A stretch of 64,000 nt of DNA. Source: Sinorhizobium arboris LMG 14919 (GTDB lineage Bacteria > Pseudomonadota > Alphaproteobacteria > Rhizobiales > Rhizobiaceae). Position 1 is the first letter of the stretch; every line of letters starts with the position of its first letter. The notes beneath the pieces were generated by a model. That model was not told the origin of the DNA. It worked only from the letters and a program-made list of their open reading frames with translations, and did no database searches. The stretch is from positions 1,325,570 through 1,389,569 of the forward strand of contig NZ_ATYB01000014.1 of the NCBI RefSeq assembly GCF_000427465.1. The letters are read 5' to 3'. The position numbers and the translations under genes were made by a program. Shown piece after piece: positions 1 through 9,925 of this stretch.

Positions 1-719
1 ACCAGTTCTGCGACTGGTATCTCGAACTGCTGAAGCCTGTCTTCAATGGCGACGACGAAGCGGCCAAGCGCGAGTCCCAGGCCTGCACGGCCTATGTCCT
101 GGATGAGATCTACAAGCTGCTGCATCCGTTCATGCCCTTCATGACGGAAGAGCTTTGGGAAAAGACGACCGGCCCCGGGCGCGAGCGCACGACGCTCCTA
201 TGCCACGCCGAATGGCCTGCGGCCTTCTATGCGGATGACGCAGCCGCGGACGAAATCAACTGGCTGATCGACCTCGTCTCGGGCATTCGTTCGGTTCGCG
301 CAGAAATGAACGTTCCTCCGGCGGCGATGGCGCCGCTGGTCATCGTCGGAGCGAAGGCGCTGACGAGCGAGCGGCTCGACAGGCATGCCTCCGCGATCAA
401 GCGTCTGGCGAGGGTGGAGAACATCGAACACGCGTCAGTGGCGTCCCGCGGCAGCGCTCAGATCGTGGTCGGCGAAGCAACGGCCTGCCTTCCGCTCGGC
501 AGCCTCATCGACCTCGCAGCCGAAAAATCGCGCCTGGAAAAGGCTATCGCAAAGGTCGACGTCGAGCGCGAGCGAATCCTCGGCAAGCTTGCCAACGAAA
601 AATTCGTCGCCAACGCCAAGCCTGAACTGGTGGAGGCCGAGCGCGAGCGGCTGGTCGACCTCGATCAGCAAAAAACCTCGCTCGGCATCGCCTTGTCCCG
701 CGTTTCGGAAGCGGGCTAG
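1..719 (+). CDS. valS: valyl-tRNA synthetase, C-terminal part (5' end outside window)
   Basis: This is the 3' end of a class I aminoacyl-tRNA synthetase that charges tRNA-Val. The reading frame is open from base 3, so about 238 C-terminal residues are visible. They include the anticodon-binding helical domain (HPFMPFMTEELWE) and, near the end, a charged coiled coil (LIDLAAEKSRLEKAI followed by Glu/Arg-rich heptads) that is the tRNA-binding arm typical of ValRS. The catalytic HIGH and KMSKS motifs lie upstream of the window. A strong hairpin terminator follows the stop. Identification rests on the C-terminal domain only but is secure. Confidence 0.93.
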   Translation, partial: QFCDWYLELLKPVFNGDDEAAKRESQACTAYVLDEIYKLLHPFMPFMTEELWEKTTGPGRERTTLLCHAEWPAAFYADDAAADEINWLIDLVSGIRSVRAEMNVPPAAMAPLVIVGAKALTSERLDRHASAIKRLARVENIEHASVASRGSAQIVVGEATACLPLGSLIDLAAEKSRLEKAIAKVDVERERILGKLANEKFVANAKPELVEAERERLVDLDQQKTSLGIALSRVSEAG

Positions 720-747
720 CTCTGCGAGACAGAACCGAAGAAAAAGC

Positions 748-776
748 AATCCGCGGCAGCAATGCCGCGGATTTTT
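748..776 (+). terminator. Rho-independent terminator of valS
   Basis: An 11-bp perfect stem (AATCCGCGGCA / TGCCGCGGATT) with a four-base loop is followed by a T-rich tail, 28 bases after the valS stop. Confidence 0.85.
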
Positions 777-1181
777 ACTTTCTTTTCCCCTCGCCACGAA
801 TCGGACGTTTGGGCAGGTCCGGACTGCAATGCAGGTGGCTCGGTGGCAATGCACGCATGGGTTTCACCTATCGGTTTTTCAACGGTGCTCCGTAGAGATG
901 CTGCGTAAAAAGCAATGTTGTTGTTCTAGCGTCACACGTGGGCATAAAATTAGAAAATAATTCTGTTTTGTGTCTTAATTGTCATTTTCATCGAGAATGA
1001 AATTTCAATATCGTGTGAATTGTGGCGAGAAGTTGGAATTCTTACGTAAATCTCATGACCGCTTATCCCGGGCTTTCGCGAGGGTTTGCGGTTTGCCATT
1101 TCACGCATTCGTGAGGATACTTTCCTTCAGCGCGGCACAAGGTGGGTGGTCGCATCGATTGGAATGCAGGGGAGGAGCTTG
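777..1181. other. gene-free stretch, probable promoter region of the FadL-type porin
   Basis: About 400 bases without a convincing gene. The part from about 900 to 1060 is clearly more AT-rich than its surroundings, with several T-runs, as expected for a promoter and leader of an outer-membrane protein gene. Short open frames here have no ribosome-binding site and unlikely composition. I could not pick one promoter with confidence. Confidence 0.4.
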
Positions 1182-2417
1182 ATGGCTCGAAATGGATTGA
1201 AGCAGGGCGTTCTGGCTGCGGTTGCCGGAATGCTCGTGGCCTCGGCTGCACAGGCGGGAGGGCTTGAGCGCAGCGGCTATAATATCGATCTCTTGTTCGA
1301 TCCGTCGGACTATGCGGCCGAAGCGACAGCGACATATGTCAATCCGCAGCGCAAACTTAAGAACGTCGAGGATACGGATCGCGCAAACACCAACCCCGCT
1401 GCTCCGACTTTTGGCGGCGGCGATTTGAACTACCGTCCTAATTCCGCGGATGACACGGAAAGTTATTGGGCGCCCCGTATCGGCGTAAAGGCTGCTTTGG
1501 GTGACAGTATTGACTGTATGGCGGACTACTCGCAGCCTTGGGGCGCCCACACTAATCCCGGCAAAAACTGGGCCGGCGCGAACAACAATATCGAAACCAA
1601 GGTTGAGAGCGACAACTACGCGGCGACGTGCTCTTACAAATGGGAAGCGGGCCCCGGGGTCGTACGCATCATTGGCGGCGTGTTCTATCAGGAAGTGAGC
1701 GGCTTTAAAGAGCGCCTTGTTCAGGACTTTGGTCCAACCTCTCCCCTGGGCGTTGGGAGGCTCGAGCTTGAAGACAGCGGTTGGGGTTGGCGCGCGGGTG
1801 TAGCCTACGAAATTCCCGAGTATGCGATGCGGGCGAGCCTTGTTTACAACAGCGCCGTCGATCTCGACAATCTTTCTGGGTTCATCGATCTGCGTGGCCT
1901 TGGGCTAACAAAATACGATGTGCACGGCTCAGCATCCATGCCGGATTCGCTTGAACTGAAGGTTCAATCCGGTATTGCTCCCGGCTGGCTCGCATTTGGC
2001 TCGGTCAAGTGGACAGACTGGAGCCAGTTGCAGGTGCTTGACTTTGTTCCGAATGAACCCGGTCCCTTTAAGTTTCCCACTAGTCTTGACCTCCTTTATC
2101 GCGACGGCTGGACCATTACCGGTGGTATCGGTCACAAGTTCACTGATCAGTGGAGCGGCGCTGTCAGCCTGACCTGGGACCGCGGTACGAGCCACGGCTA
2201 TGGCACCCAGACGGATACATGGCTGCTGGGTACCGGGATCTCCTATACGCCCACGGAAAATATCGAGCTTCGTCTTGCAGGCAGCGTCGGCATCCTGACG
2301 AGCGGCAGTTCTGGCGAGGTCACGTACAAGGGGCGGGTGATCGGCGACGACGTCTCCTACGAATTCGACAATGACTTCGTCGGTGCGATATCGACGTCCC
2401 TGAAGGTCAGGTTCTGA
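1182..2417 (+). CDS. FadL/OmpP1/TodX-family outer-membrane transport protein
   Basis: The 411-residue product starts with a Sec signal peptide, cleaved after about residue 25 (VASAAQA, then GGLERSGYN). Repeated amphipathic beta strands and a C-terminal Phe (SLKVRF) follow, the signature of a BamA-assembled outer-membrane barrel. Sequence style (LELKVQSGIAPGWLAFGSVKWTDW, lipid-like strands, N-terminal hatch) fits the FadL long-chain fatty acid or hydrophobic-compound porins. The start at 1182 is chosen because GGGGAGGAG lies just upstream and the signal peptide begins there; an in-frame ATG at 1086 would add 32 implausible residues. The gene is monocistronic, bounded by terminators. Substrate is unknown. 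Confidence 0.85.
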   Translation: MARNGLKQGVLAAVAGMLVASAAQAGGLERSGYNIDLLFDPSDYAAEATATYVNPQRKLKNVEDTDRANTNPAAPTFGGGDLNYRPNSADDTESYWAPRIGVKAALGDSIDCMADYSQPWGAHTNPGKNWAGANNNIETKVESDNYAATCSYKWEAGPGVVRIIGGVFYQEVSGFKERLVQDFGPTSPLGVGRLELEDSGWGWRAGVAYEIPEYAMRASLVYNSAVDLDNLSGFIDLRGLGLTKYDVHGSASMPDSLELKVQSGIAPGWLAFGSVKWTDWSQLQVLDFVPNEPGPFKFPTSLDLLYRDGWTITGGIGHKFTDQWSGAVSLTWDRGTSHGYGTQTDTWLLGTGISYTPTENIELRLAGSVGILTSGSSGEVTYKGRVIGDDVSYEFDNDFVGAISTSLKVRF

Positions 2418-2437
2418 TCCTCGAACGTCCACTGCCC

Positions 2438-2464
2438 AGGCCCGGTCTTTGCCGGGCCTTTTTG
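2438..2464 (+). terminator. Rho-independent terminator after FadL-type gene
   Basis: Stem AGGCCCGG / CCGGGCCT with a TCTTTG loop and a TTTTTG tail, 21 bases after the stop codon. Confidence 0.88.
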
Positions 2465-2874
2465 TATTTGATGACCAAGCTTATAAGCGGATGTGAATGT
2501 GACGATTCAGCAACACATTTCCTGCTACCGTTTGCTACTATCGGGGCCGGGTCGATTATGTCCATTTCCCGCCACAAAATGAGAGCAGCGATATAGGGGC
2601 GAAGACGTAGTCGAGTTCCATGCCCGCGTCGAGGTGAAGTGAGTTTGTGTGCCGTCATGATATCCCGTAGCAATTGGCGTCAGACGCGCGGCCGGAGCAC
2701 CGGTGGCGCCGGAGCCGGTGCTCGCAGCATGCGAAGATTGCGCCGGCCGGATGCCGGACGTCAGGTCCCCGGCAACTCTTTCAGTTTTCCTGTGACGAGC
2801 GGCTGTGCACGGATCGATCTTCGCAACGGTGAAGGGGTCGGCGCGGCCGGCTCGAGCGAAAGAAACTGATTGCT
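2465..2874. other. gene-free leader/promoter region of exoR
   Basis: Roughly 410 bases with no supported gene. It is the upstream region of exoR and presumably carries its promoter and regulatory sites. The open frame on the opposite strand that spans it continues through exoR and is an antisense shadow. I see no clear terminator or riboswitch fold here. Confidence 0.4.
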
Positions 2875-3681
2875 ATGCGCGCGGGTGAACTGAAGTCGCT
2901 GAGGGTTGCGGTGCTGGGCATGTCGCTGGCGGTCGGCACGGCCGCGGCCGGGCCAGCCCGGGCTTTCGATCCCGGCGCCGGCGTGACCAAGGAGTCGGGT
3001 CCCTTCGCGCTCTTCAAGTTCGGATTCTCCGCCTACAAGAACGGCCGAAAGGACGAAGCGGTCGAGGCCTACCGATATGCCGCCGAAAAGGGGCACACGG
3101 GCTCTCGCTGGGCGCTCGCCAATATGTACGCCTATGGCGACGGCGTCGCGGAGAACGATCTCGAAGCGTTCAAGATCTACAGCGAAATAGCGCAACAGGG
3201 TGTCGAGCCCGGCTCGGAAGATACGGGCTATTTCGTCAATGCATTGATTTCGCTTGCCGGCTATTACCGGCGCGGCATTCCCGATACCCCGGTAAGATCC
3301 GACCTGTCGCAGGCCAGGCAGTTGTATTTTCAGGCGGCCTCCACATTCGGTGTGGCGGAAGCGCAGTTTCAGCTTGCGCGCATGCTGCTTTCCGGCGAGG
3401 GCGGGAGCGTCAATGTCCAGCAGGCCAAGAAATGGCTGAACCGGGCGCGCAAGAATGGCCATGCGGGGGCCATGGGCGTTTTCGGCAACGTCATTTTCCA
3501 GGAGGGCCAGACCGCTCGCGGTCTGGCATATATGACGGCAGCGCTCGACCAATGTTCCCCCAAGGACCGTCCCTGGCTCCAGGCTATGCAGGAACAGGCG
3601 TTTTCGCTTGCAACCGAAGACGACCGCCGGGTGGCGATAACGATGTCCCAGAACATGCATCTGCAGAACGACGACGATTGA
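2875..3681 (+). CDS. exoR: ExoR, periplasmic Sel1-repeat regulator of exopolysaccharide and motility
   Basis: The 268-residue protein matches ExoR of Sinorhizobium. It has a signal peptide cleaved near residue 30 (GPARA, then FDPGAGV) and then tandem Sel1/TPR-like repeats (for example GHTGSRWALANMYAYGDGV and AEAQFQLARMLLSGEGG). ExoR sits in the periplasm and holds the sensor kinase ExoS inactive; its proteolysis releases ExoS/ChvI, raising succinoglycan synthesis and lowering flagellar gene expression, which is needed for legume nodule invasion. The gene stands alone, and the next gene is convergent. Recognition of the family and size is strong; regulation here is from known biology, not from visible operators. 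Confidence 0.97.
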   Translation: MRAGELKSLRVAVLGMSLAVGTAAAGPARAFDPGAGVTKESGPFALFKFGFSAYKNGRKDEAVEAYRYAAEKGHTGSRWALANMYAYGDGVAENDLEAFKIYSEIAQQGVEPGSEDTGYFVNALISLAGYYRRGIPDTPVRSDLSQARQLYFQAASTFGVAEAQFQLARMLLSGEGGSVNVQQAKKWLNRARKNGHAGAMGVFGNVIFQEGQTARGLAYMTAALDQCSPKDRPWLQAMQEQAFSLATEDDRRVAITMSQNMHLQNDDD

Positions 3682-3756
3682 GTTTCGCAGCCTGCCTGCA
3701 ACGGCATGCGCCAACCGTCGGCTGACGATCGACACCAGGCGGCGCCGATCGCCGCT

Positions 3757-4548
3757 TTACGCGGCCTCGAACGCGAATTCCGCCGTCACGGGCACATGGT
3801 CGGACGGTTTTTCCCAGGATCGAACATGCTTCTCGATGGAGGTCGACACGAGCTTGTCGGCAGCCTCGGGCGACAGCATCAGATGGTCGATGCGGATGCC
3901 GAAATTCTTCGGCCAGCAGCCAGCCTGATAATCCCAGAACGAATAGAGCGGCGCCTCGTCGGAGGTCGCACGCACCGCGTCGGTGAAGCCAAGGTTGCGC
4001 AGGCGCCGGAAGGCGGCACGCGTTTCGGGGAGGTAGAGTGCGTCGTTTCGCCAGACCTTGACGTCCCAGCAGTCGTGGGCCTCCGGAATGACGTTGTAAT
4101 CACCGGCCAGGATGAGCGGTTCCTCGAGGACGAGCCTTTGTTCCGCGAATGCGGCGAGGCGTTGCATCCATGCAAGCTTGTAGGCGTATTTTTCCGTCGC
4201 TACCGGATTCCCGTTCGGGAGATAGAGGCAGCAGACCCGAATCGCTCCGCCATCGACGGAGAAAACGCCTTCGATGAAGCGTGACTGTTCGTCGGATGCG
4301 TCTCCCGGAAGTCCGCGATTGATCTCGTCGGGTCTCGTCTTGGAGAGCAGGGCAACGCCATTGAATCCTTTCTGACCGTGCGTCTCCACATGATAGCCGA
4401 GCGCTTCGATCTCGCCCCTCGGAAATGCTTCGTCGACGGATTTGATCTCCTGCAGACAGGCGATGTCCGGATTCGATTCCTTGAGCCACGCCACGAGGCC
4501 GTCGACCCGCGCCTTGACGCCGTTGATGTTCCATGTGGCAATCTTCAT
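3757..4548 (-). CDS. xthA: exodeoxyribonuclease III
   Basis: The 263-residue enzyme belongs to the ExoIII/APE1 endonuclease-exonuclease-phosphatase superfamily and acts in base excision repair, cutting at abasic sites and degrading 3' ends. Visible motifs are the N-terminal MKIATWNING, the metal-binding LQEIKS (Glu34), the GDYNVIPE catalytic segment and the C-terminal SDHVPV Asp-His pair. The start at 4548 gives the canonical MKIATWN amino terminus; an upstream in-frame start would add 31 residues that the family lacks. Many rhizobia carry two xth paralogues, so the exact number in the symbol is uncertain. It is divergent from cls and convergent with exoR. Confidence 0.94.
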   Translation of the reverse strand: MKIATWNINGVKARVDGLVAWLKESNPDIACLQEIKSVDEAFPRGEIEALGYHVETHGQKGFNGVALLSKTRPDEINRGLPGDASDEQSRFIEGVFSVDGGAIRVCCLYLPNGNPVATEKYAYKLAWMQRLAAFAEQRLVLEEPLILAGDYNVIPEAHDCWDVKVWRNDALYLPETRAAFRRLRNLGFTDAVRATSDEAPLYSFWDYQAGCWPKNFGIRIDHLMLSPEAADKLVSTSIEKHVRSWEKPSDHVPVTAEFAFEAA

Positions 4549-4756
4549 TGGGCAGCCTTGCCTCTCATGACGTTTGAGTCCCTGCAGTCGAGTCGTTCTA
4601 GCTGCTGGATATTCTTTTGACAAATCCGTGACCTGCCGCATCGGTCCAGTTCAGGCCGACGTCGTTCCGGCGCATCTTCCACTTCTTCCGCGAGGCATGG
4701 TTCACCCTTAAGTGGGCCGAATTGATTCCGCACCGCGTCCGTCTATAGTCCCGCGC

Positions 4757-6220
4757 ATGATCGCGTTCGTAGAGAGTTACTGGCCGCATTTTCTGGCGCT
4801 GCTTTCGGTCGCCCTCGGCGTCCCGGCAATCATCCATGCAGCGATGACGAAAGACGACGTGCGTGCGGCCGCCGGCTGGGTCGGGGTCGTCCTCCTGTCG
4901 CCGGTCATCGGCGCGGTCATCTACGCGGTCGCGGGCATAAACCGGATGCGCCGGTCGTCCATCGGCTTGCAGCGCTCGCTGCTGCGCTCGACCGAGCGCG
5001 ACCCTTTCGGGCGCTTCGACATAACGAATGATCAGGTCGTGGCCCGCTTCGGCCAGCGTTTCGCGGCAATGAAGATGCTCGGGGACCGGGTTGCACGCTT
5101 CACCATGTCGGCGGGAAACCACATCACCATGCTCGAGGGTGGCGATGCCGTCTATGGGGCGATGCTTGACGAGATTTCGTCCGCCCGTCGCAGCATCCTC
5201 ATCGAGAGCTATATTTTCGACCGGGATCCCATCGGCATGCGTTTCGCCAGCGCCCTGATCGCCGCAGTCAAGCGCGGCGTAAGCGTGCGCGTCCTGATCG
5301 ATGCCGTGGGCGCGCGCTATTCGGTGCCGAGCATTGTGGGTTACCTGAAGGAAGGAGGCGTGCCGACCGCCGTCTTCAACGGCAACATCATCATGGGCCT
5401 GAGGCTGCCCTATGCCAATCTCAGGACCCACCGCAAGATCATGGTCGTCGACGGTGCGGTCGCTTTCGCCGGCGGCATGAACATCCGCGCAGGTTTCGCC
5501 GCGGAAATGGCAGGCAGCGCTGCTTCTTTCGACACGCATTTCCGTGTGACCGGACCTGTTGTCGCCGACATCTTTCAGGTTGCTGCGGAAGACTGGCAGT
5601 TTTCGAGCGAGGAGATACTGGCAGGCGACGCATGGCGGCTCGCCGACCTTCCCGCCGAGCCGGACGTGCGATCGGTATTGATGCGGGCGGTTCCCTCGGG
5701 CCCGGACAATACCAACGAGACGAATCACAAGATGCTGATGGGCGCCTTTTCCATGGCGCGAAAGCATATCCGCCTGATGTCGCCCTATTTCCTGCCTGAC
5801 AAGGAGTTGGTCAGCGCGCTCGTGACGGCGGCGAGAAAGGGCGTCGAGGTCGACATCGTCGTGCCCTCCGTCAACAACCTGACGCTCGTCGACCGCGCGA
5901 TGACGGCACAGTTCGACCAGGTGCTGAAAGGCCACTGTCGGCTCTGGCGGGCAAAGGGCGCCTTCAATCATTCCAAGCTGATGGTCATCGACGATCGCTG
6001 GGCCTATGTCGGCTCCAGCAATCTCGATCCTCGCTCTCTGCGCCTCAATTTCGAGTTCGACCTCGAAATACTCGACGAGGAGTTCGCACGTGCAATTGGC
6101 GAAAAGGTCTGCGCCATACGGGGGACCGCGGATGAAGTGACGCTTGCCGGGCTCCGCGCGCAGCCGCTCGTAAACCGGCTGGCAAATCGGTTGCTCTGGC
6201 TCGGATCGCCCTATCTTTAG
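4757..6220 (+). CDS. cls: cardiolipin synthase (phospholipase D family)
   Basis: The 487-residue inner-membrane enzyme condenses two phosphatidylglycerols to cardiolipin. Two N-terminal transmembrane helices (FLALLSVALGVPAII and GVVLLSPVIGAVIYAV) precede two HKD catalytic motifs, the first near residue 224 (HRKIMVVDGAVAFAGG) and the second near residue 404 (HSKLMVIDDRWAYVGSSN). This order and length fit ClsA-type synthases. The start at 4757 places the first helix directly at the amino terminus; an ATG 45 bases upstream would add a non-hydrophobic extension. There is no strong ribosome-binding site at either start. The next gene is convergent. Confidence 0.93.
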   Translation: MIAFVESYWPHFLALLSVALGVPAIIHAAMTKDDVRAAAGWVGVVLLSPVIGAVIYAVAGINRMRRSSIGLQRSLLRSTERDPFGRFDITNDQVVARFGQRFAAMKMLGDRVARFTMSAGNHITMLEGGDAVYGAMLDEISSARRSILIESYIFDRDPIGMRFASALIAAVKRGVSVRVLIDAVGARYSVPSIVGYLKEGGVPTAVFNGNIIMGLRLPYANLRTHRKIMVVDGAVAFAGGMNIRAGFAAEMAGSAASFDTHFRVTGPVVADIFQVAAEDWQFSSEEILAGDAWRLADLPAEPDVRSVLMRAVPSGPDNTNETNHKMLMGAFSMARKHIRLMSPYFLPDKELVSALVTAARKGVEVDIVVPSVNNLTLVDRAMTAQFDQVLKGHCRLWRAKGAFNHSKLMVIDDRWAYVGSSNLDPRSLRLNFEFDLEILDEEFARAIGEKVCAIRGTADEVTLAGLRAQPLVNRLANRLLWLGSPYL

Positions 6221-6244
6221 ATCAGGCGATGTGCAGCGCGAGCA

Positions 6245-6574
6245 TCAGACGGAAAAACTCGTTCCGCACCCGCAACTTGCCACGGCGTTCGGATTCTTGA
6301 TCTGGAAGGACTGTCCGAGGAGGTTGTCGACGAAATCGATCTCCGAGCCGCCCATATAGACCAGCGACAGACTGTCGATCAGGACTTTTGCGTTGTCCTT
6401 TTCGAGGATGAGATCGTCGGCATTCGCCGCGTCGACCAGATCGAACTTGTAGGAGAAGCCCGAGCAGCCGCCGCCTTCGACGGAGACGCGCATCGCGCTC
6501 TTGTCCTTCTCCGCCTGTAGAATGGCGGCAATGCGTTTGGCCGCCGCATCCGAAAGCGTAACTGTTTCCTGCAT
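6245..6574 (-). CDS. erpA: A-type Fe-S cluster carrier/insertion protein (ErpA/HesB family)
   Basis: The 109-residue product is an A-type iron-sulfur carrier that delivers clusters to apoproteins. The three cluster-binding cysteines are visible: Cys37 in GGGCSGF, and Cys101 and Cys103 in the C-terminal SCGCGTSF. The family often assists isoprenoid and respiratory enzymes. The gene is divergent from the dGTPase-like gene, so the 214 bases between them hold both promoters. Family assignment is certain; choosing ErpA rather than IscA rests on similarity to the alphaproteobacterial stand-alone form located outside a suf/isc operon. Confidence 0.9.
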   Translation of the reverse strand: MQETVTLSDAAAKRIAAILQAEKDKSAMRVSVEGGGCSGFSYKFDLVDAANADDLILEKDNAKVLIDSLSLVYMGGSEIDFVDNLLGQSFQIKNPNAVASCGCGTSFSV

Positions 6575-6788
6575 TTTCTTTGCCTCCTGCCGGGGTCAAG
6601 AACCGGAGAGATTCGTCTTCGCTCTGACGCTATAATCGCATGCTATGACAGGCGACCTTCAGAATCGACGCCAAGCCGTTGCCGCCCGGTGGGGCGGAGT
6701 CGCTGCCCGGCGTCGCTTTCCTGTAGCGCTTTCTATAGGTATGAAGGCTTGAATGTCCCGTCAATGGGATGACCCGCGCAGGTGTGAA

Positions 6789-8006
6789 ATGACAGTCGAC
6801 AGACAGGCCCTTGGTTTTGGTTACGGTGAACATGCAGCTTACGCATCGAACCCTTGGGCTTCACGCGGCAGACTTTATCCGGAGGCATCCAGCCCGACTC
6901 GTTCCGATTTCCAGCGCGACCGTGACCGCATCGTTCATACGACGGCTTTCCGGCGTCTGAAGCACAAGACGCAGGTCTTCATTGCCGCCGACGGCGACCA
7001 CTACCGCACGCGGCTGACGCATACGATCGAAGTCGCCCAGATCGCCCGCGCGCTCGCCAGGGCGCTCAATCTCGACGAGGATCTCGCCGAGGGCGTGGCG
7101 CTCGTCCACGATTTCGGCCATACGCCCTTCGGACATACCGGCGAGGACGCGCTGCACGAGGTGCTGGAGCCCTATGGCGGCTTTGACCACAACGCGCAGT
7201 CGCTGCGAATCGTCACCAAGCTTGAGCGGCGCTACGCGGAGTTCGATGGTCTCAATCTCACATGGGAGAGCCTCGAGGGCCTCGTCAAACATAACGGTCC
7301 GCTGATGACGGCGGACGGGCAGGGCATTCGCGGCCCGGTTCCGCAGCCGATCCTCGACTACTGCGCGCTTCACGATCTCGAGCTCGCGAGCTTTGCGAGC
7401 CTCGAGGCGCAGGTGGCGGCAATTGCGGACGATATCGCCTATAATACGCACGATATCGACGACGGTCTGCGCGCCGGCTACCTCACCTTCGAAATGCTGG
7501 AGGAGATACCTTTTCTCGCCCGGCTGATGCGCGAGGTTCGCGACCGCTACCCGGGCCTCGAGAGCAGCCGGTTCACCCATGAGATCATGCGGCGGCAGAT
7601 CACCGCCATGGTGGAAGACGTTATCGGCGTGGCGCAGAGAAGGCTTGGCGAGGTCCGGCCGGAAAGCGTGAATGACGTGCGCGGCGCGGGCAGGGCCATG
7701 GCAACATTCTCGGACGAGATGAGCGAGACCGATCGACAGATCAAGAATTTGCTGATGACGCGCATCTACCGGCATCCGGAGGTCATGCGGGTACGCCAGG
7801 GAGCGGCCTCGATCGTGACGGATCTCTACCGGGCCTTCATGGACGATCCGGCTTTGATGAAGGAGCACTATTGGATCGACCAGATCGCCGGGATGGCGGA
7901 GCCGGCCCGGGCGCGCCACGTCGGGGATTATCTCGCCGGAATGACGGATACTTTCGCGATAAGCGTGCATAGGCGTTTGTTTGACCATACGCCCGATTTG
8001 CGCTAG
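6789..8006 (+). CDS. dgt: dGTP triphosphohydrolase-like protein (HD domain)
   Basis: The 405-residue protein is a deoxyguanosinetriphosphate triphosphohydrolase-like enzyme that removes triphosphate from dNTPs. The HD-domain metal ligands are visible: His in [10 protein letters not shown], then [19 protein letters not shown] with the His-Asp pair, and a later conserved Asp in [15 protein letters not shown]. The N-terminal [21 protein letters not shown] block is diagnostic of the type 2 subfamily. The start at 6789 ([11 protein letters not shown]) matches the amino terminus usual in rhizobia; an ATG 36 bases upstream is less likely. A possible terminator follows, then argS 98 bases downstream. 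Confidence 0.92.
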   Translation: MTVDRQALGFGYGEHAAYASNPWASRGRLYPEASSPTRSDFQRDRDRIVHTTAFRRLKHKTQVFIAADGDHYRTRLTHTIEVAQIARALARALNLDEDLAEGVALVHDFGHTPFGHTGEDALHEVLEPYGGFDHNAQSLRIVTKLERRYAEFDGLNLTWESLEGLVKHNGPLMTADGQGIRGPVPQPILDYCALHDLELASFASLEAQVAAIADDIAYNTHDIDDGLRAGYLTFEMLEEIPFLARLMREVRDRYPGLESSRFTHEIMRRQITAMVEDVIGVAQRRLGEVRPESVNDVRGAGRAMATFSDEMSETDRQIKNLLMTRIYRHPEVMRVRQGAASIVTDLYRAFMDDPALMKEHYWIDQIAGMAEPARARHVGDYLAGMTDTFAISVHRRLFDHTPDLR

Positions 8007-8020
8007 TGACGCCCCCGCGT

Positions 8021-8057
8021 GGAGGCTGCAGGTTCTCGATGGACCCGGCCTCCTTTT
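8021..8057 (+). terminator. possible terminator between dgt and argS
   Basis: GGAGGC and GCCTCC can pair across a 21-base loop and are followed by TTTT. The long loop makes this weaker than the other terminators, and read-through into argS is possible. Confidence 0.4.
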
Positions 8058-8104
8058 GAATATGCGCCATTCTCCAGTGTGGCTGGAAAAAGCGGACGGA
8101 TTAG

Positions 8105-9862
8105 ATGAACCTTTTCACAGACTTCGAAGCAAGAATTAACAGAATTCTGGAATCGATTGATATCGTTCGTGAAAAGCGATCCGAGCTGGACTTTGGGCGC
8201 ATCAATATAGAGCCGCCGCGCGATGCAAGTCACGGCGATGTGGCGACCAATGCCGCAATGGTGCTCGCCAAGCCTCTGGGCATGAACCCGCGCGCCCTGG
8301 CGGACCTTATCGTGGACAAGCTCGGGCAGGATCCGGAGGTCGCCGAAGTTTCGGTTGCCGGTCCCGGTTTCATCAATGTCCGCCTGTCGGTCTCCTATTG
8401 GCAGAAACTTCTGGCGGCGATAACGCGCGCCGGCGTCGATTACGGACGCAGCACGCTCGGTGCCGGACGCAAGATCAACGTGGAATATGTCTCGGCCAAT
8501 CCGACCGGGCCGATGCATGTCGGCCATTGCCGCGGCGCCGTCGTCGGGGATGCCCTCGCCAATCTGCTGGCCTTTGCGGGCTATGACGTGACCAAGGAGT
8601 ACTACATCAACGACGCAGGCTCGCAGATCGACGTGCTCGCCCGGTCGGCGTTCCTGCGCTATCGTCAGGCGCTCGGCGAGGATATCGGCGAGATTCCGCC
8701 GGGCCTCTACCCGGGTGACTATCTCGTGCCGGTGGGCGAGGCGCTTGCGGACGAGTACGGTACCAGCCTCAGGATCATGCCGGAGGACAAATGGGTGCCG
8801 CTCGTCAAGGAGCGCGTCATCGACGCCATGATGGCGATGATCCGCGAGGATTTGGCAGCACTCAACGTCAACCATGACGTGTTCTTTTCCGAGCGCGCCC
8901 TGCACGACAACGGCGCGGCGCGGATCCGCACGGCCATCAACGATCTGACCTTCAAGGGTCATGTCTATAAAGGCACTCTGCCGCCGCCGAAGGGGCAGCT
9001 GCCGGAAGACTGGGAAGGCAGGGAGCAGACGCTCTTCCGCTCGACCGAGGTCGGCGACGATATCGATCGCCCCCTGATCAAATCCGATGGCAGCTATACT
9101 TATTTCGCCGCCGATGTTGCTTACTTCAAGGACAAGTTCGACCGGGACTTCCAGGAAATGATCTATGTGCTCGGCGCGGATCATGGCGGCTACGTCAAGC
9201 GGCTGGAGGCTCTGGCGCGTGCGATTTCAGGCGGAACGGCGAAGCTGACGGTGCTGCTCTGCCAGCTTGTGAAGCTCTATCGCAACGGCGAGCCGGTGAA
9301 GATGTCCAAGCGCTCGGGCGATTTCGTGACGCTGCGCGACGTCGTTGACGAAGTCGGGCGCGATCCCGTGCGGTTCATGATGCTTTACCGGAAGAGCTCC
9401 GAGCCGCTCGATTTCGACTTTGCAAAGGTGACGGAGCAGTCGAAGGACAACCCGGTCTTCTACGTCCAATACGCCCACGCGCGCTGCCGTTCCGTTTTCC
9501 GCCAGGCTGCGGAAGCATTCCCGGATCTTGATCTGTCGTCCATTGACCTCGCCGGCGCGGCGGGCACGATTGTCGATGCCGCCGAAATGCAGCTGGTCGC
9601 TAAGCTCGCAGAATATCCCCGCGTGGTCGAGGCGGCAGCACTCGCGCATGAGCCTCACCGAATCGCTTTTTACCTGTATGATCTTGCTGCGGTCTTCCAC
9701 GGACACTGGAACAAAGGTAAGGAAAACCCGGAATTACGTTTTGTTAACGATAAGAATAGAGAATTAAGCATTGCCAGACTCGGGCTGGTGCATGCTGTCG
9801 CCTCGGTATTGAAGTCGGGCCTGTCGATTACAGGCACCTCAGCACCGGATGAGATGCGGTAA
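8105..9862 (+). CDS. argS: arginyl-tRNA synthetase
   Basis: This 585-residue class I synthetase attaches arginine to tRNA-Arg in the cytoplasm. The HIGH-type motif is in [15 protein letters not shown] (near residue 137) and the KMSKS-type loop is [13 protein letters not shown] (near residue 398). The N-terminal Add1 domain ([20 protein letters not shown]) and the C-terminal DALR anticodon-binding domain ([29 protein letters not shown]) complete the expected architecture. Length is normal. The SPOR-domain gene begins 63 bases after the stop, the same gene order seen in other rhizobia. Confidence 0.97.
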   Translation: MNLFTDFEARINRILESIDIVREKRSELDFGRINIEPPRDASHGDVATNAAMVLAKPLGMNPRALADLIVDKLGQDPEVAEVSVAGPGFINVRLSVSYWQKLLAAITRAGVDYGRSTLGAGRKINVEYVSANPTGPMHVGHCRGAVVGDALANLLAFAGYDVTKEYYINDAGSQIDVLARSAFLRYRQALGEDIGEIPPGLYPGDYLVPVGEALADEYGTSLRIMPEDKWVPLVKERVIDAMMAMIREDLAALNVNHDVFFSERALHDNGAARIRTAINDLTFKGHVYKGTLPPPKGQLPEDWEGREQTLFRSTEVGDDIDRPLIKSDGSYTYFAADVAYFKDKFDRDFQEMIYVLGADHGGYVKRLEALARAISGGTAKLTVLLCQLVKLYRNGEPVKMSKRSGDFVTLRDVVDEVGRDPVRFMMLYRKSSEPLDFDFAKVTEQSKDNPVFYVQYAHARCRSVFRQAAEAFPDLDLSSIDLAGAAGTIVDAAEMQLVAKLAEYPRVVEAAALAHEPHRIAFYLYDLAAVFHGHWNKGKENPELRFVNDKNRELSIARLGLVHAVASVLKSGLSITGTSAPDEMR

Positions 9863-9925
9863 GTAGTGTCACCATTTCCCCACAATGCACTGGCAATTCA
9901 ACGCAGGCTGTTGTGAGTGGAGAGT